8,144 nt of DNA from Oscillospiraceae bacterium (GCA_009784765.1 WQXP01000042.1:1-8144); one strand, 5' to 3'. Positions 1-7,458 are shown, counted from the stretch's first letter. A program made the numbers and translations. The notes: generated by a model not told the origin, from the sequence alone.

Positions 1-51
1 TAAGCCCAAAGGGCGGGCTTTGCCCGTCCGTAGGGCGAATCTTGACAACTA
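1..51. repeat. 51-bp hairpin-bearing direct repeat, copy 1
   Basis: First of two identical 51-bp copies; the second starts 65 bp later, with a 14-bp A/G-rich spacer (52-65) between them. Inside the unit, 11-18 and 22-29 form a strong hairpin (GGGCGGGC-TTT-GCCCGTCC, 8 pairs including one G-T). A competing pairing joins AAGCCC (2-7) to GGGCTT (15-20), so the two folds are mutually exclusive. No T-run follows the hairpin, so it is not a standard terminator. The copy begins exactly at the window edge, so further copies, or the end of an upstream gene, may lie to the left. The unit shares the GTAGGG(G)CGA word with the palindrome between infB and rbfA, which suggests one dispersed repeat family. 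Confidence 0.9.
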
Positions 52-65
52 AGCAAAAGAAGAGA

Positions 66-116
66 TAAGCCCAAAGGGCGGGCTTTGCCCGTCCGTAGGG
101 CGAATCTTGACAACTA
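66..116. repeat. 51-bp hairpin-bearing direct repeat, copy 2
   Basis: Exact second copy of the unit at 1-51; identity ends at 116/117. Its 8-bp hairpin is at 76-83/87-94. The copy ends 25 bp before the infB start codon, so any transcript entering infB from upstream would carry both hairpins in its leader. The perfect sequence identity, including the non-palindromic tail (GGGCGAATCTTGACAACTA), points to recent tandem duplication rather than slow convergence. Function is unknown; a REP-like intergenic repeat is the simplest reading. Confidence 0.9.
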
Positions 117-141
117 CAATAATAGATAGCGGGAGTAACGC

Positions 142-2958
142 ATGGAACAAAAATTCAAGCTGCGGGACGCGGCAAAAGAATTAGAAGTTGAGGCTTCGGA
201 AATCGTAGCAATCGTGAAAGACTTCTTCGGAACAGAGAAAAAATCGGCGGGAACACTTGCTCTCGACGAGTTTAATGTCGTATTGGAGAAGGTTCTGCTC
301 AGCAAAGCAACAAGCAGTGTTGAGGATTATTTCGCGACTAAACCCGCTAAGTCTGACAAAGGGGAAGCGGCACAGAAGCCGAAGCTCAAGCCTCGTGCAG
401 AAAAGCCGGTAAAAGCGGACAAGGCTGCTGTCGTTTCGAAAGCAGTGAAAGCCGTTGCCGAAAAGCTGGCAAAACCTGCGGCTTCAGCTAAGGTCGGGGG
501 CAAATCTGAAGGAGGCGGCGGCTCTGAGAGGCGTGCCGTATCTGCGGGGGCTAAATCTGCAGGAGTACGCCCTGCGCCTAAAAAGCCGTCAATGCCGATT
601 GGGGACATGAACCCTATGTACGGTCGCCCCGGTGTGCCTTCGCGTCCGCCTAAACCGCAAACTGCAGTTCCTGCTGAACCTGCGGCGGCTTCTGAAGCGG
701 CGGCGGTTCAACGAAAAGAGGTAACGCCTCTTGTTCCCCGCGAAGTAGTTAAGCAAGCTCAGCCCGCGAAAGCCCCCAAAGTCAAGATGACGCCCAAGGA
801 GGTTAAAGCGGCGGTAGACATTTCTACGCTGAAAGTTAATGAGCCTCCGAAAGCTAAGCAGAAGGGTGAGGCGGTTCAACGGGGTGAGCAAATCGTCAAG
901 CGTGTGGATACCCGCGGCAACTATGTCGAGTTAGACCGATATAATGAGAAGTATGAGAGCATTGCGGCGGCGGCGGGGCAGTCTGCCCAGTATGGAAACA
1001 ACAACGCCCGTCCCGGTGGGCGGGGGAGCCAGTTCGCTAATACCAACACTCGCGGGAAGCAGAAGTTCGGCGGCGGCGGTCGCCCCGGTCAGCGCGGCGG
1101 CAGAGGGAATATGAATCAGCCCGTCCGCAAGGCACCGGAAACTCCTGCGCAGAGGGCAATGCGGCTTGAGCTTGAGAAAGCACGTAACAAACAGCTCGAA
1201 GTGCTTATTCCTGATGCGATTGTGGTATCGGAACTTGCGAGCAGGCTTAAAACAAAAGCGAGCGAGGTTATTAAACGCCTTATGCCTCTCGGAATAATGG
1301 CGAACCAGAACCAGACTATAGATTATGATACAGCGGCGTTAATCGCTGAAGAACTTGGCGCAAAAGTCGAGCGTGAAGTGATTGTAACGGTGGAAGAACG
1401 GCTGTTCGCAGAGGTTGAAATCGAAGATACCGACGAAAACTTGCTTCCGCGTTCTCCTGTCGTTGTGGTTATGGGGCACGTTGACCACGGTAAAACGTCG
1501 CTTCTTGACGCGATTCGCGATTCCGATGTAGCGTCGGGAGAGGCGGGGGGAATCACCCAGCATATCGGCGCCCACAGAGTCCGTACCGGTGAAAACAAAG
1601 ACAAGAAAATCACCTTCCTTGACACACCGGGGCATGAGGCGTTCACGTCTATGCGTGCCCGCGGTGCGAATATCACGGACATTGCAATACTCGTGGTTGC
1701 GGCAGACGACGGAATTATGCCGCAAACGATTGAGTCAATCAACCATGCCAAAGCGGCGAATGTTGCGATAATCGTGGCAATCAACAAAATCGACAAAGAA
1801 GAAGCTAACCCGACGCGCATCAAGCAGGAACTCACGGAACACGGGCTTGTAATCGAAGATTGGGGCGGCGATATAATCTGCTGTGAAGTTTCGGCGAAAA
1901 AGCGTATAGGAATTGACAATCTGCTTGAGATGGTGAACATCACTGCAGAAGTTCTCGAGTTGAAAGCTAATCCTAATCGGCTTGCGGCGGGAACAGTCAT
2001 TGAAGCGCGTTTAGACAAAGGCCGCGGGCCTGTTGCTACGCTGTTAGTCCAGAAGGGCACGCTTAACACGGGCGACGTGTTAATCGCGGGAACGTCGGTA
2101 GGGCGTGTTCGCGTAATGACGGACGACAAGGGCAAGACAGTCAAAACTGCGGGTCCCAGTGTTCCTGTAGAAATCACGGGGTTGGCAGAAGTACCCAGTG
2201 CAGGGGATTTGTTCTCGGCAGTCGCGGATGAAAAGCTTGCCCGCGAATTAGTCGAACAGCGCAAACATGAAGCGAAAGAGGTGCAGTTCAACCAGTTCAA
2301 GAAAGTTACCCTTGATAATCTGTTCAGCCATATTGAAGAAGGTTCGGTTAAAGAACTTCCGATAATCGTCAAAGCAGACGTTCAGGGTTCTGTTGAGGCG
2401 GTTAAACAATCCCTTGAGAAGCTGTCTGTGGAAGAGGTCAAAATCCGCGTAATCCACGGCGGAGTAGGCGCAATCAGTGAGAGCGATGTAATGCTCGCGA
2501 ATGCGTCGGGGGCGATTATCGTCGGGTTCAACGTGCGTCCGCACCCTGCGGCGGCGGAGAATGCGAAGAAAGATAACGTGGAAATTCGGACTTATCGCAT
2601 AATCTATGATGCAATCGAAGAGATTGAAACGGCGATGAAAGGAATGCTTGCGCCTAAATTCAAAGAAGTCGAAATGGCGCGGATTGAAGTTCGCCAAGTT
2701 TACAAAATTACAGGCGCAGGAACTGTCGCGGGGTGTTACGTCCTTGACGGCAAGGTTAATCGCACCTGCGAAATCCGCGTAGTACGCGACGGCATCGTCG
2801 TGTATGAAGACAAAATCAACACACTCAAACGCTTCAAAGATGATGTGAAAGAAGTCGCTCACGGGTATGAGTGCGGAATCACCCTTGAGAGGTTCAGCGA
2901 CATCAAAGAAAACGACATTTTCGAGGCGTTTATCATGGAACAAATTGCCGTCAGTTGA
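142..2958 (+). CDS. infB: Translation initiation factor IF-2
   Basis: IF-2 is the cytoplasmic GTPase that brings fMet-tRNA to the 30S subunit and promotes subunit joining. The 938-residue product starts with an IF2_N-like helical segment (about 3-60). A long Ala/Lys/Pro-rich linker follows, ending in a Gly/Arg/Asn-rich stretch (about 285-325). A second IF2_N module spans about 354-415. The G domain has G1 GHVDHGKT (445-452), G2 GGITQ (469-473), G3 DTPGH (494-498), G4 NKID (548-551) and G5 SAKK (584-587). A beta-barrel follows from about 615, domain III from about 714, and C-terminal domain IV (840-932) carries GYECGI (908-913), the fMet-tRNA-binding region. ATG 142 is preceded by GGGAG (131-135) at 6-nt spacing. 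It is longer than B. subtilis IF-2 (about 716 residues), mostly because of the linker. Identification is secure. Confidence 0.98.
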   Translation: MEQKFKLRDAAKELEVEASEIVAIVKDFFGTEKKSAGTLALDEFNVVLEKVLLSKATSSVEDYFATKPAKSDKGEAAQKPKLKPRAEKPVKADKAAVVSKAVKAVAEKLAKPAASAKVGGKSEGGGGSERRAVSAGAKSAGVRPAPKKPSMPIGDMNPMYGRPGVPSRPPKPQTAVPAEPAAASEAAAVQRKEVTPLVPREVVKQAQPAKAPKVKMTPKEVKAAVDISTLKVNEPPKAKQKGEAVQRGEQIVKRVDTRGNYVELDRYNEKYESIAAAAGQSAQYGNNNARPGGRGSQFANTNTRGKQKFGGGGRPGQRGGRGNMNQPVRKAPETPAQRAMRLELEKARNKQLEVLIPDAIVVSELASRLKTKASEVIKRLMPLGIMANQNQTIDYDTAALIAEELGAKVEREVIVTVEERLFAEVEIEDTDENLLPRSPVVVVMGHVDHGKTSLLDAIRDSDVASGEAGGITQHIGAHRVRTGENKDKKITFLDTPGHEAFTSMRARGANITDIAILVVAADDGIMPQTIESINHAKAANVAIIVAINKIDKEEANPTRIKQELTEHGLVIEDWGGDIICCEVSAKKRIGIDNLLEMVNITAEVLELKANPNRLAAGTVIEARLDKGRGPVATLLVQKGTLNTGDVLIAGTSVGRVRVMTDDKGKTVKTAGPSVPVEITGLAEVPSAGDLFSAVADEKLARELVEQRKHEAKEVQFNQFKKVTLDNLFSHIEEGSVKELPIIVKADVQGSVEAVKQSLEKLSVEEVKIRVIHGGVGAISESDVMLANASGAIIVGFNVRPHPAAAENAKKDNVEIRTYRIIYDAIEEIETAMKGMLAPKFKEVEMARIEVRQVYKITGAGTVAGCYVLDGKVNRTCEIRVVRDGIVVYEDKINTLKRFKDDVKEVAHGYECGITLERFSDIKENDIFEAFIMEQIAVS

Positions 2959-2964
2959 CAATCA

Positions 2965-2997
2965 GGTAGGGGCGACCGTCCCTGTCGCCCGTTTACC
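2965..2997. repeat. Palindromic intergenic element between infB and rbfA
   Basis: The 60-bp gap between infB and rbfA is largely filled by an inverted repeat. GGGCGAC (2970-2976) pairs with GTCGCCC (2984-2990) around a 7-nt loop, and GGTA (2965-2968) with TACC (2994-2997) extends the stem after a small internal bulge. No T-run follows, so it is unlikely to terminate transcription. It could stabilise the upstream mRNA end or modulate expression across the junction. The GTAGGGGCGA core resembles the GTAGGGCGA part of the repeats at 1-116, so it is probably a member of the same dispersed family. That kinship is inferred from short shared words. Confidence 0.75.
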
Positions 2998-3018
2998 CAT
3001 AACAGAAAGGTGTATATC

Positions 3019-3360
3019 ATGAGCAATAACAACAAACGTCTTGCAGAAGACATTAAACGCGAAATATCCGCGTCAATGCGCGAGTTCACTTTCGACACAG
3101 TCGTGTCTGTCTCTCATTGCGACCTTTCGGGGGACGGGGCATATTGCAAAGTCTATATCTCGACTTTTGAGGGCGGTGAAAAAACCGTCGCCGCAGTGGA
3201 GCGGCTTCAAAAAGGGGCGGGGATTTTCAAGAAGAATATCAACTCGCGCATTAAAATGCGCAAAATCCCGGAGCTTACTTTTTTGCCCGATAACTCACTC
3301 GATTATTATGACAAGATTAGTGGGATTATTGATGAACTGAATGAGGAAGCTAAACAATGA
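3019..3360 (+). CDS. rbfA: Ribosome-binding factor A
   Basis: RbfA is a small KH-like protein that binds the 30S subunit and helps late maturation of the 5' end of 16S rRNA. The 113-residue product has the family pattern. An N-terminal helix (KRLAEDIKREIS) leads into beta-strands with YCKVYIS (42-48). The interrupted KH turn is GAGIFKK (66-72), and the conserved RKIPELTFLPDNS (81-93) precedes the last helix. I chose ATG 3019 because AGAAAGG (3004-3010) sits 8 nt upstream. An in-frame GTG at 3010 would add MYI but overlaps that ribosome-binding site, so it is unlikely. Its position right after infB is the classic arrangement. The stop overlaps the next start (ATGA, 3357-3360), suggesting translational coupling. 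Confidence 0.95.
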   Translation: MSNNNKRLAEDIKREISASMREFTFDTVVSVSHCDLSGDGAYCKVYISTFEGGEKTVAAVERLQKGAGIFKKNINSRIKMRKIPELTFLPDNSLDYYDKISGIIDELNEEAKQ

Positions 3361-4337
3361 ACCTAAACCTCTCCCAAGCCGCCGAGTTTTTTCGGCAAAA
3401 CGACAACTTCACCCTGCTGTGCCACGCCAATCCCGATGGGGACACCCTTGGGAGCGGCTACGCTCTGTGCGGGGCTTTGCATATGCTCGGAAAACGCGCA
3501 AAAGTCCTCTGCGCGGACAAGGCTTCGACACGGTTCGATTACCTGAAGGAGGCACTCGTTCCCGCCCTCACTGATGTTGACGAAAGCAGCGGCAAAATCA
3601 TAACGGTAGACGTAGCGGATTTAGAGCTTCTCGGGGATTTGAAAGAACAGTATACTGACATTGATTTATGTGTTGACCACCATGTTTCGAACAAATTTTT
3701 CGCGAAAGCAACTCTGCTTGATACGGCTGCGGCTGCTTGCGCAGAATTAGTGTGGGACTTGATTAAAGAGCTGATGGGCGGTGAGGTTGCGCAAGTCGGA
3801 GCGGAAATCCGCACAGCAGTTTACACAGGCGTCTCGACAGACACGGGTTGTTTTCGGTTTTCGAACACGACTGCGAAATCCCACGCAATCGCAGCAGAGC
3901 TTATGGATTTCGAAAATATGGTAAAACGTGTCGCGCAAATCAATTACATCATGTTTGAAATGAAGACTCTCGGGCGGATAGAACTTGAGCAGAAAGCATA
4001 TTCGGGGATTGAGTATCACTTCGACAATAAATGTGCGGTTATAGTCCTCACGCGGGATATGCTCGCGGATATTGATACGGCGGACACTGCCAATGTGTCG
4101 GTTCTGCCGAAACAAGTCGAAGGGGTTCAGGTCGGGATTTTGCTGAAAGAGCGGGATTCCAGCGAAGACGCGAACAAGTGGAAAATCTCAGTCCGCACAA
4201 ACATGAACATAGACGCTCAGGAAATCTGCTCCGTCCTCGGAGGAGGAGGGCACGTCCGCGCTGCAGGGTGTAAACTCAAAGGCTCTGTGGAAGAAGTCAA
4301 GACGCGGGTGCTTGCTGAAGTTGAGAAGCAACTATGA
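3357..4337 (+). CDS. nrnA: DHH/DHHA1 phosphoesterase, NrnA-like nanoRNase/pAp phosphatase
   Basis: NrnA-type enzymes degrade 2-5 nt RNAs and dephosphorylate 3'-phosphoadenosine 5'-phosphate, using Mn2+ held by a DHH domain. In this 326-residue protein the metal-binding motifs are all visible: HANPDGD (23-29), VDVAD around D85, the signature DHH (107-109) and STDTG with D162. The C-terminal DHHA1 substrate-binding domain ends in GGGGHVRAAG (from 295), the expected Gly-rich His motif. Length is normal for the family (about 310-325). A DHH protein between rbfA and truB is common in Clostridia, which supports the NrnA assignment over other DHH members such as RecJ or GdpP. It overlaps rbfA and the following gene by 4 nt each; GAGGAAG at 3343-3349 is its likely ribosome-binding site. 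Confidence 0.9.
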   Translation: MNLNLSQAAEFFRQNDNFTLLCHANPDGDTLGSGYALCGALHMLGKRAKVLCADKASTRFDYLKEALVPALTDVDESSGKIITVDVADLELLGDLKEQYTDIDLCVDHHVSNKFFAKATLLDTAAAACAELVWDLIKELMGGEVAQVGAEIRTAVYTGVSTDTGCFRFSNTTAKSHAIAAELMDFENMVKRVAQINYIMFEMKTLGRIELEQKAYSGIEYHFDNKCAVIVLTRDMLADIDTADTANVSVLPKQVEGVQVGILLKERDSSEDANKWKISVRTNMNIDAQEICSVLGGGGHVRAAGCKLKGSVEEVKTRVLAEVEKQL

Positions 4338-5851
4338 ACGGAATTATCCCAATCTACAAGCCCGCAGGGTTTACATCATTCGACATAGTCGCGATTATGC
4401 GCCGCCTCACCGGGGTTCGCAAAATCGGACATTCGGGGACTCTTGACCCTATGGCGACGGGGGTTCTGCCGACCTTTATCGGCGCGGCGACGAAATCAGT
4501 TGCCAGCGAGCGGTTCACAGTTGACAGCCGCGTCAACCCTGCCAAGGAGTATGTCGCGGAGTTTCGGCTGGGTATTACCACCGACACCCAAGACTCGAGC
4601 GGGCGTATTTTGAGCGAGTCGGCAGTCAATATTACCCGCGATGACTTCGAGGCGGCGGCAGCAGATTTCGTTGGCGAAATTCGACAAATCCCGCCTATGT
4701 ACTCGGCAGTGAAAGTCGGCGGGCGTAAGCTCTGCGATATTGTCCGAAAAGGCGGAGAAGTTGCCGAAATAGAACGAAAACCACGGCGAGTTACAATCCA
4801 TGCGCCGGAAATCTTGAGTTTCGACGAGGTTGCAGGAACGGGAACAATTCGCGTGGCTTGCTCGAAGGGCACATATATCAGGACGCTTCTGCACGACATC
4901 GGCGGCAAACTCGGGTGCGGTGCGATTATGACTGCCCTTGAGAGAACTCGCTCTGACGGGTTCGGGCTTGAGGATTGCCATGATTTAGAAAAGTTGCAGG
5001 CTATGTCTGCCGCTCAAATAGAAGAGCTGTTGTTGCCTTGGGGGCGAAATATTGCCCTCGGAGTATTCGACGGTGTTCATATCGGGCACGCACAGGTCTT
5101 GCAAAATGCTGACGCGGCGTTCACATTCTGCGATTTACCGAGCGGCGAAAAAATCATATCTTTTGAGAAGCGGCGAAATTTGCTTAACTCGCGTGGGATT
5201 AAAGACGTGTTCGCATATGAGTTCGCGGAGGTCTGCGATTTGTCTGCTGAAGAATTTGTCCGCGACATTCTTCGCGGCAAGCTTAAAGGGGGTGTTGTAA
5301 CCTGCGGCGAGAACTTTCGTTTCGCGAAAGGCGCAAGCGCAGACGTTCGCGATTTGCGGCGAATATGCGGCGAGTACGGTATTGAAGTGCGAGTCGTCGC
5401 GGCAGTCGAACATGAAGGTGTCATTGTATCATCAACGCGAATTCGCGCGGCAATCTGCGGTGGCGACATAGTTTCGGCAAACACACTGCTCGGACGGGAC
5501 TTGTCCTATTCGGGTGTAGTGATTGAAGGCGCGAAAATCGGGCGGGCAATCGGCTTCCCCACAGCGAATATGCGCTTTCCTGACGGTTGTGTTCTTCCGC
5601 GATTCGGCGTATACCGAAGCCGCGTTTATATCGGGGGTGAGTCTTACAGCGGTGTTACAAACATCGGCGTTAAGCCGACCTTAACGCAAGAGCGAGTTCC
5701 GCTGATTGAAACGCACATTCTCGATTTTGACTGCGACATATACGGGCAGAAAATCACCGTGAGTCTGCAGAGCTTTGTTCGCGGCGAGCGGAAGTTTAGC
5801 TCTTTGGACGCGCTGAAGAATCAGATTAAGACTGATATAGAAGGAAATTAA
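4334..5851 (+). CDS. truB-ribF: TruB-RibF fusion: tRNA Psi55 synthase + riboflavin kinase/FAD synthetase
   Basis: One uninterrupted 505-codon frame joins two enzymes that are usually separate neighbours. Residues 1-about 235 are TruB, which makes pseudouridine 55 in tRNA: GTLDPMATGVL with catalytic D38, PPMYSAVKVGGRKL (from 120) and SKGTYIRTL (177-185). The TruB C-terminal domain is reduced to a few residues (EELLLPW). RibF starts at once with IALGVFDGVHIGH (240-252), the nucleotidyltransferase motif, followed by GENFRF (325-330) and SSTRIR (366-371). Riboflavin kinase follows: GFPTAN (407-412), GVY (425-427) and IETHILDFD with catalytic E459. RibF makes FMN, then FAD. The FAD-synthetase half is shortened after the HxGH motif, and the usual TFxPHP is only TFCDLP. 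Start ATG 4334 overlaps the nrnA stop. Activity of the FAD-synthetase half is uncertain; the other catalytic sites look intact. Confidence 0.93.
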   Translation: MNGIIPIYKPAGFTSFDIVAIMRRLTGVRKIGHSGTLDPMATGVLPTFIGAATKSVASERFTVDSRVNPAKEYVAEFRLGITTDTQDSSGRILSESAVNITRDDFEAAAADFVGEIRQIPPMYSAVKVGGRKLCDIVRKGGEVAEIERKPRRVTIHAPEILSFDEVAGTGTIRVACSKGTYIRTLLHDIGGKLGCGAIMTALERTRSDGFGLEDCHDLEKLQAMSAAQIEELLLPWGRNIALGVFDGVHIGHAQVLQNADAAFTFCDLPSGEKIISFEKRRNLLNSRGIKDVFAYEFAEVCDLSAEEFVRDILRGKLKGGVVTCGENFRFAKGASADVRDLRRICGEYGIEVRVVAAVEHEGVIVSSTRIRAAICGGDIVSANTLLGRDLSYSGVVIEGAKIGRAIGFPTANMRFPDGCVLPRFGVYRSRVYIGGESYSGVTNIGVKPTLTQERVPLIETHILDFDCDIYGQKITVSLQSFVRGERKFSSLDALKNQIKTDIEGN

Positions 5852-5854
5852 ATC

Positions 5855-7156
5855 ATGACAAACCCAAACTCAAATCAAGTACGCACACGATTTGCGCCAA
5901 GCCCCACGGGCTTCATGCACTTAGGGAATCTCCGCACAGCACTCTATGCGTGGCTGTTCGCGCGGGCGAATGAAGGCACGTTCATTCTGCGGATTGAAGA
6001 CACCGACCAAAGCCGCTATGTAGAGGGTGCAGTCGATGTTATTCTCGACACACTGATGCAGTGCGGGTTAGATTGGGACGAAGGCCCTATAGTTCAGAGC
6101 GAGCGTAAGGACGAATATCGCAAATACGCCTTAGAGTTAGTCGAGAAAGGCTTAGCGTATCACGATGAGGGTGCAATCCGCCAGCGTGTGCCTAAGGAAG
6201 GCGCGACGACTTTCAGCGACAGCATTTACGGCGACATTACTGTACAGAACAGCGAAATAGAAGAGCAGGTTCTGCTCAAATCTGACGGAATGCCGACATA
6301 TAATTTCGCGAATGTAATCGACGACCATTTGATGGGAATTACCCACATCATTCGCGGGAATGAGTATCTGTCCTCAACGCCGAAATATAATCTGCTTTAT
6401 GAGGCATTCGGGTGGGAAATCCCGACTTATATCCACGTTCCGCAGATTATGCGCGACGCGACACACAAGCTCTCTAAGCGCGATGGTGATGCGTATTTCA
6501 GCGATTATGTGAGCAAAGGCTACCTCACACCCGCGATTATCAACTATATCGCGCTTTTGGGCTGGTCGCCGAAAGGCGAACTCGCAGAGCAAGAGATTTT
6601 CACCCTCGATGAGCTTGTGGCGGCGTTCGGGACAGAGGGTATCAGCAAATCTCCGGCGATTTTCGATTTAGAGAAACTCCGCGCCATTAACGCAGAGCAT
6701 ATTCGCAGGTTGCCTCTTGACGAGTTTACAAAATTCGCTCGCCCGTATATCGGGGAGTTTGACATTGACTATGCGATTTTATGCGCCGCACTTCAGCCGC
6801 GTACCGAAGTCTTGACAGATATTGGTGAACAAGTCGGCTTTATTGAAACGGTAGGAATGTATTCGCCGAATGTGTATATGAACAAGAAGATGAAAACCGC
6901 TCCTGACACTGCGCTTGAGGCTCTGAAAGCGGTGTTGGCGGTATTAGAACAGGGCGATTTCGTCAAAGAGCGCATATTCGAAGAGCTGAAAGCAGTCGCG
7001 GAGAGCAATGAACGCAAAGTCGGGTGGTATCTCTACCCGTTGCAGGTTGCACTTTCGGGGAAAACCACAGTTCCCGGCGGCGGGTTGGATATTTGCATTA
7101 TGTTCGGCAAAGATGAAAGCGTTCGCCGCGTTAAAGCGGCTATGGAGCTGTTATGA
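5855..7156 (+). CDS. gltX: Glutamyl-tRNA synthetase lacking the zinc-binding insertion
   Basis: Class I aminoacyl-tRNA synthetase that charges tRNA-Glu. In organisms without GlnRS it also charges tRNA-Gln, for later amidation by GatCAB; which applies here cannot be told. The catalytic fold has APSPTGFMHLGN (HIGH equivalent HLGN, 22-25), a conserved ...GMPTYNFANVIDDHLMGITH block, RGNEYLSSTPK and KLSKR (205-209, KMSKS equivalent). The C-terminal half is the helical anticodon-binding region, beginning near SKSPAIFDLEKL. Phrases such as SIYGDITVQNSE and RGNEYLSS match the clostridial GluRS subtype. At 433 residues it is short for the family (about 480-490). The gap lies between GLAYH (99-103) and AIRQRVPKEG (107-116), where the Cys-x-Cys zinc-binding segment normally sits. 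AAGGAAA (5841-5847) is its ribosome-binding site; spacing from the previous stop is 3 nt. Confidence 0.95.
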   Translation: MTNPNSNQVRTRFAPSPTGFMHLGNLRTALYAWLFARANEGTFILRIEDTDQSRYVEGAVDVILDTLMQCGLDWDEGPIVQSERKDEYRKYALELVEKGLAYHDEGAIRQRVPKEGATTFSDSIYGDITVQNSEIEEQVLLKSDGMPTYNFANVIDDHLMGITHIIRGNEYLSSTPKYNLLYEAFGWEIPTYIHVPQIMRDATHKLSKRDGDAYFSDYVSKGYLTPAIINYIALLGWSPKGELAEQEIFTLDELVAAFGTEGISKSPAIFDLEKLRAINAEHIRRLPLDEFTKFARPYIGEFDIDYAILCAALQPRTEVLTDIGEQVGFIETVGMYSPNVYMNKKMKTAPDTALEALKAVLAVLEQGDFVKERIFEELKAVAESNERKVGWYLYPLQVALSGKTTVPGGGLDICIMFGKDESVRRVKAAMELL

Positions 7157-7458
7157 CGAGCAGGAATATTATAATCGGTGACTTTGTTTGGGACGAAAAC
7201 AAAGAAGTAATCAACGTAAGAAAACACGGCGTTACTTTCATGGAAGCCAAGACGGTGTTCGATGATGTAAATGCGGTGTATATTCCAGACGATGAACATT
7301 CACAAGAAGAGGAGCGTTTCATTGTTTTAGGCGAAAGCCAAACTCAAAAATTACTTGTTGTTTGCTATTGTGAAAGAAAAAACGGCAAAACTCGCATATT
7401 TTCAGCGCGCAAAGCGGAAAAGAAAGAGAAGAATTATTATGTGGGAGAGCAATTATGA
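7153..7458 (+). CDS. brnT: BrnT-type toxin (RelE-like fold ribonuclease)
   Basis: A 101-residue product with the BrnT pattern: FVWDENKEVINVRKHGVTF (11-29), acidic ...EHSQEEERFIVLG (48-60), LLVVCYCER (67-75) and RIFSARKAEKKEKNYY (81-96). BrnT proteins are small RNases that inhibit translation and are neutralised by a co-encoded antitoxin. Toxin-first order, as here, is typical. The ATG overlaps the gltX stop (ATGA), with GGAG (7144-7147) 5 nt upstream, and the gene's own stop overlaps the next start in the same way. GC is clearly low: my count over 7201-7440 is 91 of 240, against about half in gltX, which suggests a foreign origin. The family call is from motif recognition; toxicity is inferred. 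Confidence 0.87.
   Translation: MTSRNIIIGDFVWDENKEVINVRKHGVTFMEAKTVFDDVNAVYIPDDEHSQEEERFIVLGESQTQKLLVVCYCERKNGKTRIFSARKAEKKEKNYYVGEQL

Noticed and set aside
42..69. Possible promoter: TTGACA (42-47) with GATAAG (64-69)
   Set aside because: The -35 word is perfect but the -10 matches only 4 of 6 at 16-bp spacing, and TTGACA is simply part of the repeat unit. The second copy (107-112) has no -10 at a suitable distance.
1..116. CRISPR-like repeat-spacer arrangement
   Set aside because: Only two copies, a 51-bp unit with a 14-bp A/G-rich spacer, and no cas genes; it does not fit CRISPR geometry.
1323..2372. 349-codon open frame on the minus strand inside infB
   Set aside because: It lies wholly within the well-supported infB gene, has a Ser/Thr/Ile-rich composition typical of antisense shadows, and shows no recognisable motif.
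2248..2961. 237-codon minus-strand open frame over the infB 3' end
   Set aside because: Shadow of the conserved IF-2 C-terminal domains; Phe/Arg/His-rich with no family resemblance.
2965..2997. Rho-independent terminator after infB
   Set aside because: The stem is good but is followed by GTTTACCC rather than a T-run, and rbfA follows in the usual operon order.
3010..3018. Upstream GTG start for rbfA
   Set aside because: It overlaps the AGAAAGG ribosome-binding site; ATG 3019 has proper spacing and gives the usual RbfA N-terminus.
5040..5059. GGGGGC/GCCCTC inverted repeat exactly at the TruB-RibF joint, resembling the dispersed repeats
   Set aside because: The right arm encodes the conserved IALG of RibF and the match to the repeat family is only a few bases. 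Probably chance, though a repeat-mediated fusion cannot be excluded.
7170..7175. Perfect TATAAT inside the start of brnT, possibly a TA promoter
   Set aside because: No good -35 lies 16-18 bp upstream, and a start there would exclude the well-placed brnT start codon. AT-rich coding sequence explains it.
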